Positions 1 to 10,460 of a stretch of DNA of 64,000 nucleotides are shown in pieces. Position 1 is the stretch's first letter, and the number at the start of each line of letters is the position of its first letter. Position numbers and translations under genes: made by a program. The notes under the pieces are model-generated. The model made no database searches, was not told where the DNA came from, and saw only the letters and a list, made by a program, of their open reading frames with translations. Source of the DNA: Bolinopsis microptera (Eukaryota > Ctenophora > Tentaculata > Lobata > Bolinopsidae). The stretch is from assembly GCF_026151205.1 (NCBI RefSeq), contig NC_087073.1:4423001-4487000 (forward strand), read 5' to 3'.

Positions 1-860
1 CTGTATTAACCAATAACAGCGCCCCATTTCAGAGCACAATCCATACTATACACTCACACCGGGCCGACCATTTATGAGGTTCATCGATTAGTTATTAGCA
101 TTATTAGAACAAGTTGTTAAAATTCATTAAATTCCTTTGACAGATATTAATACAATATTTTCCTTGTCTGTTCATAGTTGCGAGATTGTAACTATACGTC
201 TTGCTGTTGCTCAGACAAAGTCACGCGGCGCGCTCAAAAACTTGCCCTCAAAAATCTATGAGGGCACGTTTATGGTGGTTTTTGTAAGTCGCGAGTAAAT
301 TTTACTTTTGAAAACTTTTTGTGAGGTGTTTGAAGCCATCTTAATGTCTAAAGAGATGAAACCTTGACTAGCACCTACCTGAAAGGATTTTATCGATCGG
401 GTTTATCTCAAATTTTCGATATCTCACTTCCTTTTTCCGCAGGTGACCGAAACGTACACGTCATTCTTTCGTAAAGGCGAGTACACTCTCTACTGAAACA
501 AGTGCTGTGCGACACATGATTATCCTAGGATGATGAGAGTTAGTTTCTGGGAAAGCACTAACGATGCTTAAAACGATAGGAACTGAAAAGTTTATGAATT
601 ATTGAAAACTTGTCCCCGGCACTTCGTTGAAGTCGCGAGATTCGATATCCATAAAGTAATGTCGCAAATTACTAGCAAAAACGTGCCCTCACGCGCGGGG
701 GGGTGATAATGCCATGGAACCCTTCGGCTAGTAGGATATTAATATTTACTATCAAGTATCACTCAAATAATTTGAGGAGTAAATCACACACAACAAATAA
801 ATCACGTAATATTAACCAGTAAACTAATTTCAACCAATTTACCTGAGGATCCCGGATTTC
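1..860. other. Non-coding, no gene seen
   Basis: AT-rich unique-looking sequence. No open frame of note, no recognisable protein similarity and no clear repeat was seen on either strand. Confidence 0.5.
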
Positions 861-861
861 A

Positions 862-955
862 GGCTTCGTTGTAGGTTTACAACCTACCAGGACGCGCACC
901 GAGTTGGACTCGTCGACGGTCCAATATATGGAACAGATATTTTACGAGTATCACC
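862..955 (+). repeat. Dispersed repeat, copy 1
   Basis: Holds GTAGGTTTACAAC, then GAGTTGGACTCGTCGAC, then ATTTTACGAGTATCACCCG. The same ordered motifs recur at 1222-1310 and, more diverged, at 19752-19838. No coding capacity and no clear pol III box. The family is not recognised; it could be a SINE or MITE end. Confidence 0.7.
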
Positions 956-1221
956 CGTTAAGGCTTCGTTGTTAATAAACGGGTAATTAGATATGGTGAA
1001 ACAAAAACTGAACGCCACTCCACACTCTGCGCCCAATAACAATTGATTTATGATTAGCAAAACTTCGCGCAATTTTTTTTCACAATATATTATATCGCGC
1101 CCATGCCCGCAAAATATTATTCGTCATGTGGCCCAAAGCTTGTTGTTTGAATCACGACGTATGTCGTATAACCCTTTCATTGTTTAGATTTTATTTAGTA
1201 TCGGGGCGAACGACACGATAC

Positions 1222-1310
1222 AGTTGTAGGTTTACAACGCGCGCCGAGTTGGACTCGTCGACGGACCTGTATATATGGAACAAATATTTTACGAGTATCA
1301 CCCGTTAACC
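1222..1310 (+). repeat. Dispersed repeat, copy 2
   Basis: Second copy of the repeat at 862-955, about 360 bases downstream in the same orientation. It shares GAGTTGGACTCGTCGAC and the run ATTTTACGAGTATCACCCGT almost base for base. The close spacing suggests local duplication or two insertions. Confidence 0.7.
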
Positions 1311-2150
1311 GCGGCCTACAATGTGAGGCAATCGCTCCAAGGCAAAGTGTTACAAAGTATTTTGCGCCGTGGGTCAGTCCATATTAAATTTAACCATAGC
1401 CGTGGAAAAGCAAAATTTGTTATGTGTTCATGTTATGCGGTTATGGTATCGAAATTATTTGCTCAATACACCAAAATCATAATTAAAATAATTTTATTAA
1501 ATTGCTAAAACTGAATACGATTTACAAATTGATTTTTAAAGCTTTTTTAAACAAAGACCTTCGTATCATTGCATTTATATGTTTAAATTACCATTCAGTC
1601 ATATAAAAACGTTTTTATGGTTAGAGATGGGTTTTAGAAAATTTCTTGAAGCGCCGCGCACTATGAAAAACTTTTTCAGAATCGAGCGCTAATACAATTA
1701 TCTTTGTGAATATTGTTAAATATGAAATCGTCGTTTAATAGTTCATTAATTCCTGATATGGTCTTTGCTAATTGAACATTTCCAACATGAACAGCTGCAA
1801 CGTTACTCTACTGGTCTGAATCCCTTTCAGTATACTCATTACTCCTTTAGATTAGATTAGATTAAGATTAATGACATAAAATCATCATTAGTTTTAAACA
1901 TTCTTCCAAATTTCTTCATTATCAGAACTGTTAACTTTTCACAGCCTTCGTCAGTATAAACAAAGTTTTAACATAATTTTCATAGAAATACTTATTTACA
2001 AAAATCGAAATTAAATTAATAAATGAAAAACTGTTAATTTTTCCCTTCCTCTTGTCAACACACGGATTTTTATGTAAATATTAAACTTGTTGCTCCTTCT
2101 TCTCGATATAATTTATACCCTCTATCTTATCCTAAAACTGTATCTGACAC
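1311..2150. other. Non-coding, no gene seen
   Basis: AT-rich sequence with short frames only. Nothing recognisable. Confidence 0.4.
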
Positions 2151-2154
2151 TTCC

Positions 2155-2360
2155 TAAAAGTGTCTATTAGATTAATAGTCTTTTTAAATTCCTCTAGGTT
2201 AATTTTAAGATTAATAACAGACTATGAAATTCTAACAAAAGGTGGCAATTTATTCCAAAAGCTAATAACACGCTCTGATAAAAAATTGTTTGACAACGTC
2301 TTAATATTTCTATCTATATTGTTAGATTTAGTGCTACTCATAGATAGACATATAATACAT
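2155..2360 (-). pseudogene. LINE reverse-transcriptase C-terminal scrap
   Basis: Read on the minus strand it gives NNFLSERVISFWNKLPPFV, then a stop, then a basic helix-like tail. The pattern SERVI-x-WNKLP is typical of the extreme C-terminus of CR1/Jockey-type LINE ORF2 proteins. The same region of another LINE lies at 41435-41865 (SFLPERVIPYWNKLPPDV). Only about 60 residues remain, with an internal stop, so this is a dead fragment. Clade assignment is inference from the motif. Confidence 0.65.
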
Positions 2361-3271
2361 TTTTGTTTTCTTATCCATAATTTTGAACTGTCTGGGTTTA
2401 ATTAACTTGACCAGCCATAACTTTTGCATATAAATATCACAACTTAGATTCAATTAGTTCTTGTGTAAAACATGGAACAATGTATCCCGAGATGACCTGT
2501 TTTTGAACTCTACTAGTTTAACCCAGATTTACTGTGCCCTGATTTACCACTAACCCCAATTTAGTGTAATTGTATCTTTTCCCTAGTCTCTGTGGAAAAT
2601 CGAATAAACATTCTTTTCATCTGGTTTATTGATACTGGACCTTTGCAACATTTTATGTGCTTTTGATTCTGATGCCTTTTAGTATGAATTATATCTGGAA
2701 ATTCTCGTTTTGTCTTGCTGAGATCATATTCATTGTCATTCATCTAAACTCAGAAAAGCTCTTTTGTCAGCACTGCTGGCAATCCCTATCACACTTTTCT
2801 GGTGCCCATATCCTTTCAGGTGTTGGGAAATCGATCTCTAAACGGAGCGCAAAGCAAAGGCTGCAAAGACAATCAGACTACGTCCAAAGAGAACAAAATA
2901 GCTACTCCCTACTACTTGGTACTGTAAACTGTTAATCAATTCGGAAACATTTGGAATTCAGTTTGACAATGCGACGGACAGTGTACAAGGATACAAGGAT
3001 AAACATTGATATTCTTGGACATTAACAAGGACAATCACTTGACAAAACTAGTTATAATAAAGTTTAGCCAAGTGTTGCCTGTTTCAAGAGCTCGTTTTTA
3101 AAGCTCTTTCTGGAAAGTTAAGCCAGTTCAATAAAGCTTAACACCCCATTACTCTGACTAGACATTAATCAAGTCAGATATCATAGAATTGTGACAGTTA
3201 AAGCTAGTTTTACAAAAGCTCTGGGCTGTAACAATTCTACTTGGTTTGGTTTCTAGTGACGGCACACAAAG

Positions 3272-5344
3272 ATGTCTATTAAACTGAAACCTAACAAACC
3301 AAAGGTTGTGTCAATTGCAACAGTTGACACTGCAAAAAACAACCAACTCGAAAGTTTGTATTGTAGCCTATTAGAGACTTCTGATTCAATTGTTGTGTCA
3401 GCCTCAAATAGAAAGATGCTCACAAACTGTATAAAAACAAGTCACATATACACACAGCTCCAACTATTGAGTCCAAGTTCAGAAGTTCTTTTTTGCTTTG
3501 ACGGGCAGTCGCACTTTCTCTGCTCCTTTGTTGGACTTTCGGATACTGCTCACCAAATTGCCCTGCCTAAAGATATTGTTCTTGCATACTCTGGCAAAAC
3601 ATTAAGCTTCGAAGACAAAAAGAAAGTGCTATACCAGATGCACATAGGAGAAAAACTACACGATGTAGCAGATGTCCCATGGTGGGCCTTAACACTCCCA
3701 CAGATGATTGCAGTTGCCCAAGAACGACTTGAAAACATTGTTGATGCAAAAGTAAGAGCACTTTCTTACCCCTACACCTGGCTGGCAACTAAACTTAAGT
3801 CGGGTATAGAGTTCAAACAGCAGTTTGGAGTTCCTAGTAACTTCGATTATGCACTCTTTGCATTTTCTATGAAAACTCCCTTGGATTGTTCCTGGTCCTG
3901 TGTCAAGTCTGCTGAGAACAAAGAGTATGTCTCTCAAGTCAAGACTCTTTTCACAAAGATGCAATCACCACCTCATACCCTTTTAAAGCCACATCCAAAA
4001 ATCTCCTTACATAACTCTGCAAATCAAAAATCAGGACCCAATATCAAAGTGGGAAATCAGCAACTCATTACGACAAGTCTTACATCTGTAGCTGTGAGGA
4101 CACCGAGCACATTTGAGATCGATCTTGAATCAGATTTTTCACTTGTTCCGTCCATATTAAAGAAAGACTTGCATGTCATCCAAGAGGACTCTGGAATTCT
4201 ATGCTGCCACTGCCAGAATGAATGCAAACAGGAGTTGCTCACATGCGGATACTGTGAACTGAAAGTACACTACAAATGTTATGATTCACAAACAACAACA
4301 TCAACAACAAAAAGATCTGGTGAAACTAGAAAGAAGCCAATGGCAGACTCCACATATAAAAATATATGCAAAATTGAGAATTTGCATTGGCTTTGCAATT
4401 CATGTGACTCTCCAAGCCTACTAAACCACATTCTGGATCTAGCCTCCGTAAAAGTTAAAGCTAAAATCGCAGAGTTGACTAAAAAAGATGGGGAGTACAC
4501 AACTGTTGTGAGAAAAGATGTGGACACGCAAACAACAATTGACCCCTATAAACAGCTGTATGATAGTGCCTCCATAGATGACTCGGCCCCAACTGAACAC
4601 ATCTCAGATCTGTCAGCTTCAGATACATATGATAACCTCTCTATCTTGTGCAGCAAATCTGACAGAGATTTCAGCAGCAGTCTGTCCTTGAGACCCATTG
4701 AGTCCAACACACATCTAGAAGACTCTATAATCAAAACACCAGACCTCAATCCTCCAGTTCAGCAAAAAATTTGTTGTCCAATCCGAACCTCAACACTTGA
4801 AAGAAGAGATGGGGGAAAGAAGAAAAATATTCAGGTAGACTCAAAAGATAGGCTAGTTTGTAGTAAAGAGATGGTTGACCCATTGACATCGTACTCAAAT
4901 ATCAGTAGTTCAGAACAAAATGTCCACATCAACAGAACTCTGAGTGACCAAGTTGATGTATTAGCATCACAACACTCCGCAATCTGCTCTATCGAAAGAT
5001 ATATGTCACAAATGAAGGCTGAAATGAAAGACTTACGAGAGAGTGAAACAAAACACTTTGAATATCTAAAGAGGAATTTAACGGAGAATATGGGAAATTT
5101 ATTAGCTAAGGGGGTTCCGTTGATTAACAAAGTATCCTCAAACCCACAAGCTGACAGTGGCATGGATGAAGCACTTCGCACACTGCAGAACATAACGGAG
5201 GAAAATAAAAGCATCCTAAAAGAGATGAACAGAGTAGACTTCAAGAGAACTGTAATTGGACATCAAGGTGTTTCTACAAGACACACAAACCTGGATCTTT
5301 TCAGTACCATAGCAGAAGATAAAACACATGAGGGCAAACAATAA
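3272..5344 (+). CDS. LINE-A ORF1 protein, PHD-finger part
   Basis: 690 codons from a clear ATG. A C4HC3 PHD-type zinc finger lies at about residues 311-378, with CGYCELKVHYKC as the central Cys-Cys-His-Cys block and CNSC closing it. The region before is not recognised. Residues about 575-660 are charged and heptad-like, suggesting coiled coil. The frame ends at TAA (5342-5344), but the same frame stays open for another 230 codons into the CCHC knuckles. The original protein was therefore probably one long ORF1 of about 920 residues. PHD domains are known in ORF1 of some CR1-like LINEs. Role by family knowledge: RNA binding and RNP assembly; PHD ligand unknown. Confidence 0.8.
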   Translation: MSIKLKPNKPKVVSIATVDTAKNNQLESLYCSLLETSDSIVVSASNRKMLTNCIKTSHIYTQLQLLSPSSEVLFCFDGQSHFLCSFVGLSDTAHQIALPKDIVLAYSGKTLSFEDKKKVLYQMHIGEKLHDVADVPWWALTLPQMIAVAQERLENIVDAKVRALSYPYTWLATKLKSGIEFKQQFGVPSNFDYALFAFSMKTPLDCSWSCVKSAENKEYVSQVKTLFTKMQSPPHTLLKPHPKISLHNSANQKSGPNIKVGNQQLITTSLTSVAVRTPSTFEIDLESDFSLVPSILKKDLHVIQEDSGILCCHCQNECKQELLTCGYCELKVHYKCYDSQTTTSTTKRSGETRKKPMADSTYKNICKIENLHWLCNSCDSPSLLNHILDLASVKVKAKIAELTKKDGEYTTVVRKDVDTQTTIDPYKQLYDSASIDDSAPTEHISDLSASDTYDNLSILCSKSDRDFSSSLSLRPIESNTHLEDSIIKTPDLNPPVQQKICCPIRTSTLERRDGGKKKNIQVDSKDRLVCSKEMVDPLTSYSNISSSEQNVHINRTLSDQVDVLASQHSAICSIERYMSQMKAEMKDLRESETKHFEYLKRNLTENMGNLLAKGVPLINKVSSNPQADSGMDEALRTLQNITEENKSILKEMNRVDFKRTVIGHQGVSTRHTNLDLFSTIAEDKTHEGKQ

Positions 5345-6181
5345 TACATTCACCAGCCATCAGAAACCACTGTTAATGACTCCACGACAGTCCTAGTCTC
5401 AAGAGGACTCTCAAGAAATTATCTTAAAAACAGTGCAACTATTAAGAGAAACTTCAATAAATATTTTAAAGATATGGCCATAAAATCGACATTTGTCACC
5501 AAAGGTGGATCATTGATGATTGAGCTCACATCTAAAGAGGATGCAATAAGAGTAGAAGGATCATGGAAAGGTGATTTCTTTGCAAACAGTAACATGACTA
5601 CAGAATGCAGGATCTTAGAAAAGCTAAGCTGGGCAGTCATTCTCAAAGGAGTACCCACAAACATTCAGGATAGTGATCTAACAATTTCTGTGGAAAGGTG
5701 TTATCCAGGAGCTAGGGCAAAAAGATTTGTGACACGGGACAACATTTCTCTGAAAACTCTTAAGATCAACTTTCAGACTAAGGAAGACTATGAGAAATGC
5801 TTAGGAAATGGGTTAAAGCTCGGACAGGTAATTTATACTGCGGAAGAGTATAAGCCGAGAAGGAGAATCATCCAATGCTACTATTGTTACAGGTTTGGCC
5901 ATGTTGCTAAACTTTGTACCCAAAACCATGCAACATGTAGCAAATGTGGAGACAATCACCACTCATATCAATGCAAGAGTAACCGAAGAGACTACTGTAT
6001 TAATTGTGATGTCTTTGGCCATGTAGCTTACTTACTTGGGTTACTTGGGTTGGGTTCCGAGCTAGAGTGCTACCAGGCCAAGAATGTCTTGCATCTCCAC
6101 CGCCATGTAGTAGCGTGTCAGAGACACGTGCCACCGGCCCACTCCAGAGAGATTGTCCAACATACCAAAATATTGTCATGA
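5345..6181 (+). pseudogene. LINE-A ORF1 downstream part with CCHC zinc knuckles, after in-frame stop
   Basis: This continues ORF1 in the same frame after the TAA at 5342. The first in-frame ATG is 5474. It carries an RRM-like stretch (SWAVILKGVPTNIQDSDL) and then zinc knuckles from about 5876: CYYCYRFGHVAKLC, CSKCGDNHHSYQC and the start of a third, CINCDVFGH. The third knuckle is broken by about 110 bases of foreign sequence near 6025-6138. After the break a different frame resumes with RDCPTY, which would have completed the knuckle. Arrangement and function match nucleic-acid-binding LINE ORF1 proteins. Whether the TAA is a nonsense mutation or is read through cannot be decided here. Confidence 0.75.
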
Positions 6182-6239
6182 AACTCAACATGCAACCAAA
6201 CAAATGTTCAAAATCACCCACACAACCCAACAGTAGATT

Positions 6240-9200
6240 ATGATCTTTGGCCAAATAAATATAGCAAAGATGTCAACTAACTCTGAGATGACACTTGACA
6301 AGTTTATCTACGAAAATGAGATACTCTTGATGGCGGTTCAAGAAACAAGCTCTTGGACTCAATCAGACGGAAGTTTCCTTCATAAAAAGGTATTTCATAA
6401 AGCTGGGGACATAAATAAAGGGACAGCTGGGGTAGCACTCGTCATTGATCCTTCACTACATCCAGAGTTGGTCTATGACCTTAACGTAGACGAAGTTGAT
6501 GCGGTTTGGTGCCAAATAAAAGTTGAAGGAAAGAGATATTTGGTGGGATCAGTTTATTGCAAACCTTGCAATAACTCTAATGATTCCATAAGAAAATTTG
6601 AAGGACTTCTTGCCCACATTGATAAAGCAAGAGAATATAAGGCTAAATATAAATTCAACTCTCTTCTCACATATGGAGACTTTAATGCAAGACATCATGA
6701 CTGGGGAGATCATGTTACCACGCAGCGAGGAAAGAAGCTTCTAGACTACGTTGAAAAGGAAACCCTAACTCTCTGCTCACCATACGACTGCACATTTGTC
6801 TGTACAAATGGAGGAAGTGTTATTGACTTAGTGTTAGCCGAAGGCCCCATCATCTCAAAGTTGGGAAATCAGTGGATGGATAAAGATGTTGAATTATTTT
6901 CAGGTGCCCCAAGAAGAGGTCACTATCCGGTGCTTCAAGAAATCTGCAGAGGGATCCCAAAATCAGACACTGTCCCCAGAGTGTGTATGGACTGGAAAAA
7001 TGCAGACTGGAAAATATGGACAAATGCAATGGAGACCAACTGTCAACATCTTCGTTCGGCCCCAGAGTTATTAAACCGAGGGGATCAGCTATGGCAGCAG
7101 TTATTACATAAAATACAGGAGGCTAACCGAATGTTCATCCCTCAGAAGACAGTATCCATTCATTCAAAACCATATTGGTGTCCTGCACTTACAACTCTAT
7201 CTAATGAAGCTCTAGAAGCGAAAGAAAGATTTAAGCAAAGATCAACTCCCAGAAACAAGGCCACACTCACTGAAAGCACTGAATCATTCAAGAAAGCGCT
7301 GATTAAAGAAAAGAATGAATGGATTCGTGACAGAGTTGAAACACTTAACACCAAAGACTGCACTCAATTCTGGAGAAAATATAAACGAGTTTTTGGGGCC
7401 AAAACTGACAATTTTATCTGCAACCTCAAAGACTGTGACTTGCTGGTCACATCTGAAAAAGATAAGGAGGAATTGTTATTTAATACTTTCTTCACAGGAA
7501 AACACCTTCAAAACCAACCCAATGACCGAGAGCACGACATGCATGTAAATAACGAGTTCAGTAAATTACAGAATGTTAGCAGCAAATCTGCAAGTAGTTA
7601 CAATGAAGATGATCCGCTGAACAACCCTATTTCTATGGACGAGATAAAAGCAGCTATAGAAAGGCAAGAAACAAATGACAAATCATGTGATGCAGACAAT
7701 ATTCACCCTACCATCCTCAAACATATGAAAACAAATTGTCTTCACGTCTTGCAGATTATATTTAACTGGTGTATGAGCACAGGAAAATGGCTGTGGAAAA
7801 CTTCAGATGTAACATTCTTAAGGAAAGAAGGAAAATCCAGCTACATGTTACCTGGTGCTTATAGACCGATTTCCATATCATCCTACTTTGGAAAGATTTG
7901 TGAAAGAGTGCTAGATAAAAGATTGAGACTCTTCCTGGACATTGAAGGAACTCTTGATGAAGATCAAGAAGGTTTCATTGGAGGGAGATCAACAACGCGA
8001 TATCTTTTCAGAATGCTGGCTAACCTTGAGGAAGTTAAAAGACAGAAGCTGGCATGTATAGTGCTTTTCCTTGACTTCGAAAAGGCATTTGATAGTGTTC
8101 ATCTCCCATCACTATGTGTCAAACTATCAACTCTCGGTATTCAAGGAAATATTCTTAACGTGCTGAGAAATTTCCTGTTCAACCGGACGATATGTCTAAA
8201 AGTGAACAACTATAAAGGAGAAAAAAGAAAATGTACAATATTTGGATTACCTCAGGGGGCTGTACTATCACCTCTCCTCTTCATCCTATACATAGCAGAC
8301 ATGACACACAACACCCCGGAAGAAGTAAAAAGATATCTAAGCTGCTACAAATTTGCTGATGACGGTACACTTATGATTTCCTTCGAGAACATCTCCGGAT
8401 GCCATGAAAAAATGCAGATGGTTTGTGACCACCTCAGCAAGTGGTGCATCAAGAACAAGCTAGTAGTGAACTGTGATACGAATAAAACGGAGGCCATAAT
8501 CTTGAAAACTGCAGCTTATACTGAAGAACAGAAACCTGCAGAATTATGTATTAATGGGAAAAGCATCAACTACGTCCAAAGCACAAAGGTCCTTGGGGTA
8601 ATAGTAGATGAAGACCTCAATTTCAAGAAACATGCGTCTCAAAAACTTAAAGAATGCAAAAGAAAGTGGGGATTAATAACAAAATCAACTAACTGCAACC
8701 ACGGTCTAAACGTTTACAGCCTCACTCTCCTCCTTAAAACAATAGTCCTCACTAAACTGTTCTACGCAGCACCTATTTGGCTTCACAAGTGTCTCAATCA
8801 ATTTAAAAGCTTCTGGAATAAAATCATTCTAAAAATATCTGGATCAGTCCTGAATCCACAAAGGGAATTAACCGAACTTGCTCTCCACCTCCCACCACTG
8901 GATGTGCAACTCGAAGCTCTTTCGGTTAAATTCATGTGCAAAGTACTCACACAAGGTGACAACCTCTCAGCTACACTCTACCAAGTTGACGAAAGCAGAA
9001 TACCAAGCTTTCATGTCTTAACAATGTCACTGAAAAAGTACTTCCTTTGGAAAGAAAATAAGTCACACGGAACCAGAATGATAGACCTAACGCAGCAACA
9101 TTTCAAGGATCTGGCCTATTACACTCAGGCAGACATAATGAGCTACAAAAATAAGATCTGGATTGACAGCATCGAAACAAATCTGCAATGCAGAACTGTC

Positions 9201-9623
9201 AGTAACAACAAGGAGACCAAGATACTTGGTGTGATCACAAAGATCAAAAACAGTGGGCTGCTCCTAGACAAAAACAACTTCTTATTCGGGCACAACACGA
9301 GTAAAAATCTGGACAGCCGAATAATGGACTACATTCACGGCAGCTCACCACTCTTTGCGAATATCCAAAAGATCATGGGTGGTGACAGTGGTGAGGCCTG
9401 TCGTTTCTGCAACAGCTTCGATGATTCTCCTGTACACCAGCTCCTATTGTGTCTGGAGGTGCAAGACACCAGTTACCTGCAGCTAAAAGAAGAGCTGGGT
9501 GGGGCTGACTCACATTCCTATCTAGATGAAGTGTTAACAAAAAGCAGCACACAAAAAGCATTCATTAGAAGAGTCGAATTTCTTTGGGGTCAAAATGATG
9601 CTCTCCAGGATTTATCCAACTAA
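6240..9623 (+). CDS. LINE-A ORF2: endonuclease-reverse transcriptase, 1127 aa
   Basis: An uninterrupted polyprotein that would nick target DNA and reverse-transcribe the element RNA at the nick. The N-terminal APE-type endonuclease (about residues 1-235) starts MIFGQINIAKM and contains AVQETSSW, VGSVYCKP and YGDFNARHHDWG (GDFN at about 146-149), ending with RRGHYPVL. The reverse transcriptase follows: YRPISI, the catalytic LDFEKAFDSV (Asp about 612), GLPQGAVLSPLLF, and FADDG (Asp 707-708). The C-terminus has a CX2C-H-C zinc motif (CRFCNSF...VHQLLLC, from about residue 1054). No RNase H domain was seen. The start ATG sits directly before the conserved endonuclease strand. Best fit is the CR1/Jockey group of APE LINEs; exact clade not determined. 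Confidence 0.92.
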   Translation: MIFGQINIAKMSTNSEMTLDKFIYENEILLMAVQETSSWTQSDGSFLHKKVFHKAGDINKGTAGVALVIDPSLHPELVYDLNVDEVDAVWCQIKVEGKRYLVGSVYCKPCNNSNDSIRKFEGLLAHIDKAREYKAKYKFNSLLTYGDFNARHHDWGDHVTTQRGKKLLDYVEKETLTLCSPYDCTFVCTNGGSVIDLVLAEGPIISKLGNQWMDKDVELFSGAPRRGHYPVLQEICRGIPKSDTVPRVCMDWKNADWKIWTNAMETNCQHLRSAPELLNRGDQLWQQLLHKIQEANRMFIPQKTVSIHSKPYWCPALTTLSNEALEAKERFKQRSTPRNKATLTESTESFKKALIKEKNEWIRDRVETLNTKDCTQFWRKYKRVFGAKTDNFICNLKDCDLLVTSEKDKEELLFNTFFTGKHLQNQPNDREHDMHVNNEFSKLQNVSSKSASSYNEDDPLNNPISMDEIKAAIERQETNDKSCDADNIHPTILKHMKTNCLHVLQIIFNWCMSTGKWLWKTSDVTFLRKEGKSSYMLPGAYRPISISSYFGKICERVLDKRLRLFLDIEGTLDEDQEGFIGGRSTTRYLFRMLANLEEVKRQKLACIVLFLDFEKAFDSVHLPSLCVKLSTLGIQGNILNVLRNFLFNRTICLKVNNYKGEKRKCTIFGLPQGAVLSPLLFILYIADMTHNTPEEVKRYLSCYKFADDGTLMISFENISGCHEKMQMVCDHLSKWCIKNKLVVNCDTNKTEAIILKTAAYTEEQKPAELCINGKSINYVQSTKVLGVIVDEDLNFKKHASQKLKECKRKWGLITKSTNCNHGLNVYSLTLLLKTIVLTKLFYAAPIWLHKCLNQFKSFWNKIILKISGSVLNPQRELTELALHLPPLDVQLEALSVKFMCKVLTQGDNLSATLYQVDESRIPSFHVLTMSLKKYFLWKENKSHGTRMIDLTQQHFKDLAYYTQADIMSYKNKIWIDSIETNLQCRTVSNNKETKILGVITKIKNSGLLLDKNNFLFGHNTSKNLDSRIMDYIHGSSPLFANIQKIMGGDSGEACRFCNSFDDSPVHQLLLCLEVQDTSYLQLKEELGGADSHSYLDEVLTKSSTQKAFIRRVEFLWGQNDALQDLSN

Positions 9624-9890
9624 ACTAGAAAGATCATAAAATAAAGACTCTGCAAACATCTCAGAGAAATAACACCACCGTAAAGATTAAAGAGGGAGGA
9701 TCCTGGACCCCGAAATCCACCACTTTTCTGTACTTTCAGAGGTACCAATGTGGCAGGAAACCAGGGCTCATGCTGCCGCTGAGCTAAAGCAGTAGAGGGG
9801 ATGGCGGCTTCTCTAGGATCTAACACGTCCTGAAGCAGACCAACACTATGTCCCAACGCACTGGTGTTGGGATGTCTGCCCCCGGTGCCT
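9624..9890 (+). other. LINE-A 3' UTR, first part
   Basis: It matches the reverse complement of about 21370-21600 in the second LINE-A copy, including TACTTTCAGAGGTACCAATG and CAACGCACTGGTGTTGGGAT. It is interrupted at 9898 by the TIR element and continues at 13066. Confidence 0.85.
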
Positions 9891-9898
9891 GTCCGGGT
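9891..9898. repeat. Target-site duplication, left (GTCCGGGT)
   Basis: Eight bases GTCCGGGT directly before the element; an identical copy follows at 13066-13073. In the uninterrupted LINE-A copy near 21345-21360 the corresponding site is present once. Confidence 0.88.
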
Positions 9899-9912
9899 GG
9901 GGGGCATACAAC

Positions 9913-10019
9913 GGTCATTAATGTCAGTATTATAGAATTTTGCTGAAATATACATATACATTAATGCACATTAATGCCCATTTATGCCCATTTATGCCCA
10001 TTAATGCACATAAATGACC
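9913..10019 (+). repeat. 107-bp subterminal direct repeat, left copy
   Basis: It begins GGTCATTAATGTCAGTATTA and ends with tandem CATTAATGCCCATTTATGCC-like units and AAATGACC. It is nearly identical to 12945-13051. Its own ends are complementary, so each copy could fold as a small MITE. Confidence 0.88.
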
Positions 10020-10358
10020 ACAAACTACTACAAAATTTGTTACCTATGTTAGCTGTTACCTATGTTAGCTGGATCAAAAGTACGAAGGAGATTATATCAT
10101 TTATAACCATTAGTCTAGCTAAACTACGAAACACTTTACCCTAGATTTTAACCAAATTTGGGCAAGTTTGATGATACTTATCGGTTTGCTTTAGGGGGGT
10201 CTCCATAGCAATTTTTGGCAACTTTCACCTAAATTTACAAAATTTCCGAAAGTTGCCAAAAGTTGCCAAAAATAATTAAATTCGGAAAACAAAATTCTGT
10301 TAAAAACAGTTGCTAATTGGCTCCTAATTATCACTTCTAAAGCACCTTTAAGTGCCTT

Positions 10359-10379
10359 GGGGGGGGGGGGGGGGGGGGG
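10359..10379 (+). repeat. 21-base G run
   Basis: Uninterrupted G homopolymer directly before a GTCCG-type core. Similar G or C runs sit beside the related cores at 53104-53113, 53232-53241 and 57046-57055. Confidence 0.85.
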
Positions 10380-10460
10380 TACCCTATATTTTCAAAACGG
10401 ACAAAAAATAGAGCGGACAAAAACGGACAAAAAATAACAAAAATGGAAATAACATTTAGA
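10380..10460 (+). repeat. GTCCG-core module, copy 1
   Basis: Contains AACGGACAAAAAATAGAGCG, then AAAACGGACAAAAAATAAC, then CATTTAGATGCTTCC leading into the CCT array. The reverse complement of 56160-56290 matches base for base over most of its length, and 56925-57050 matches more loosely. Confidence 0.82.
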
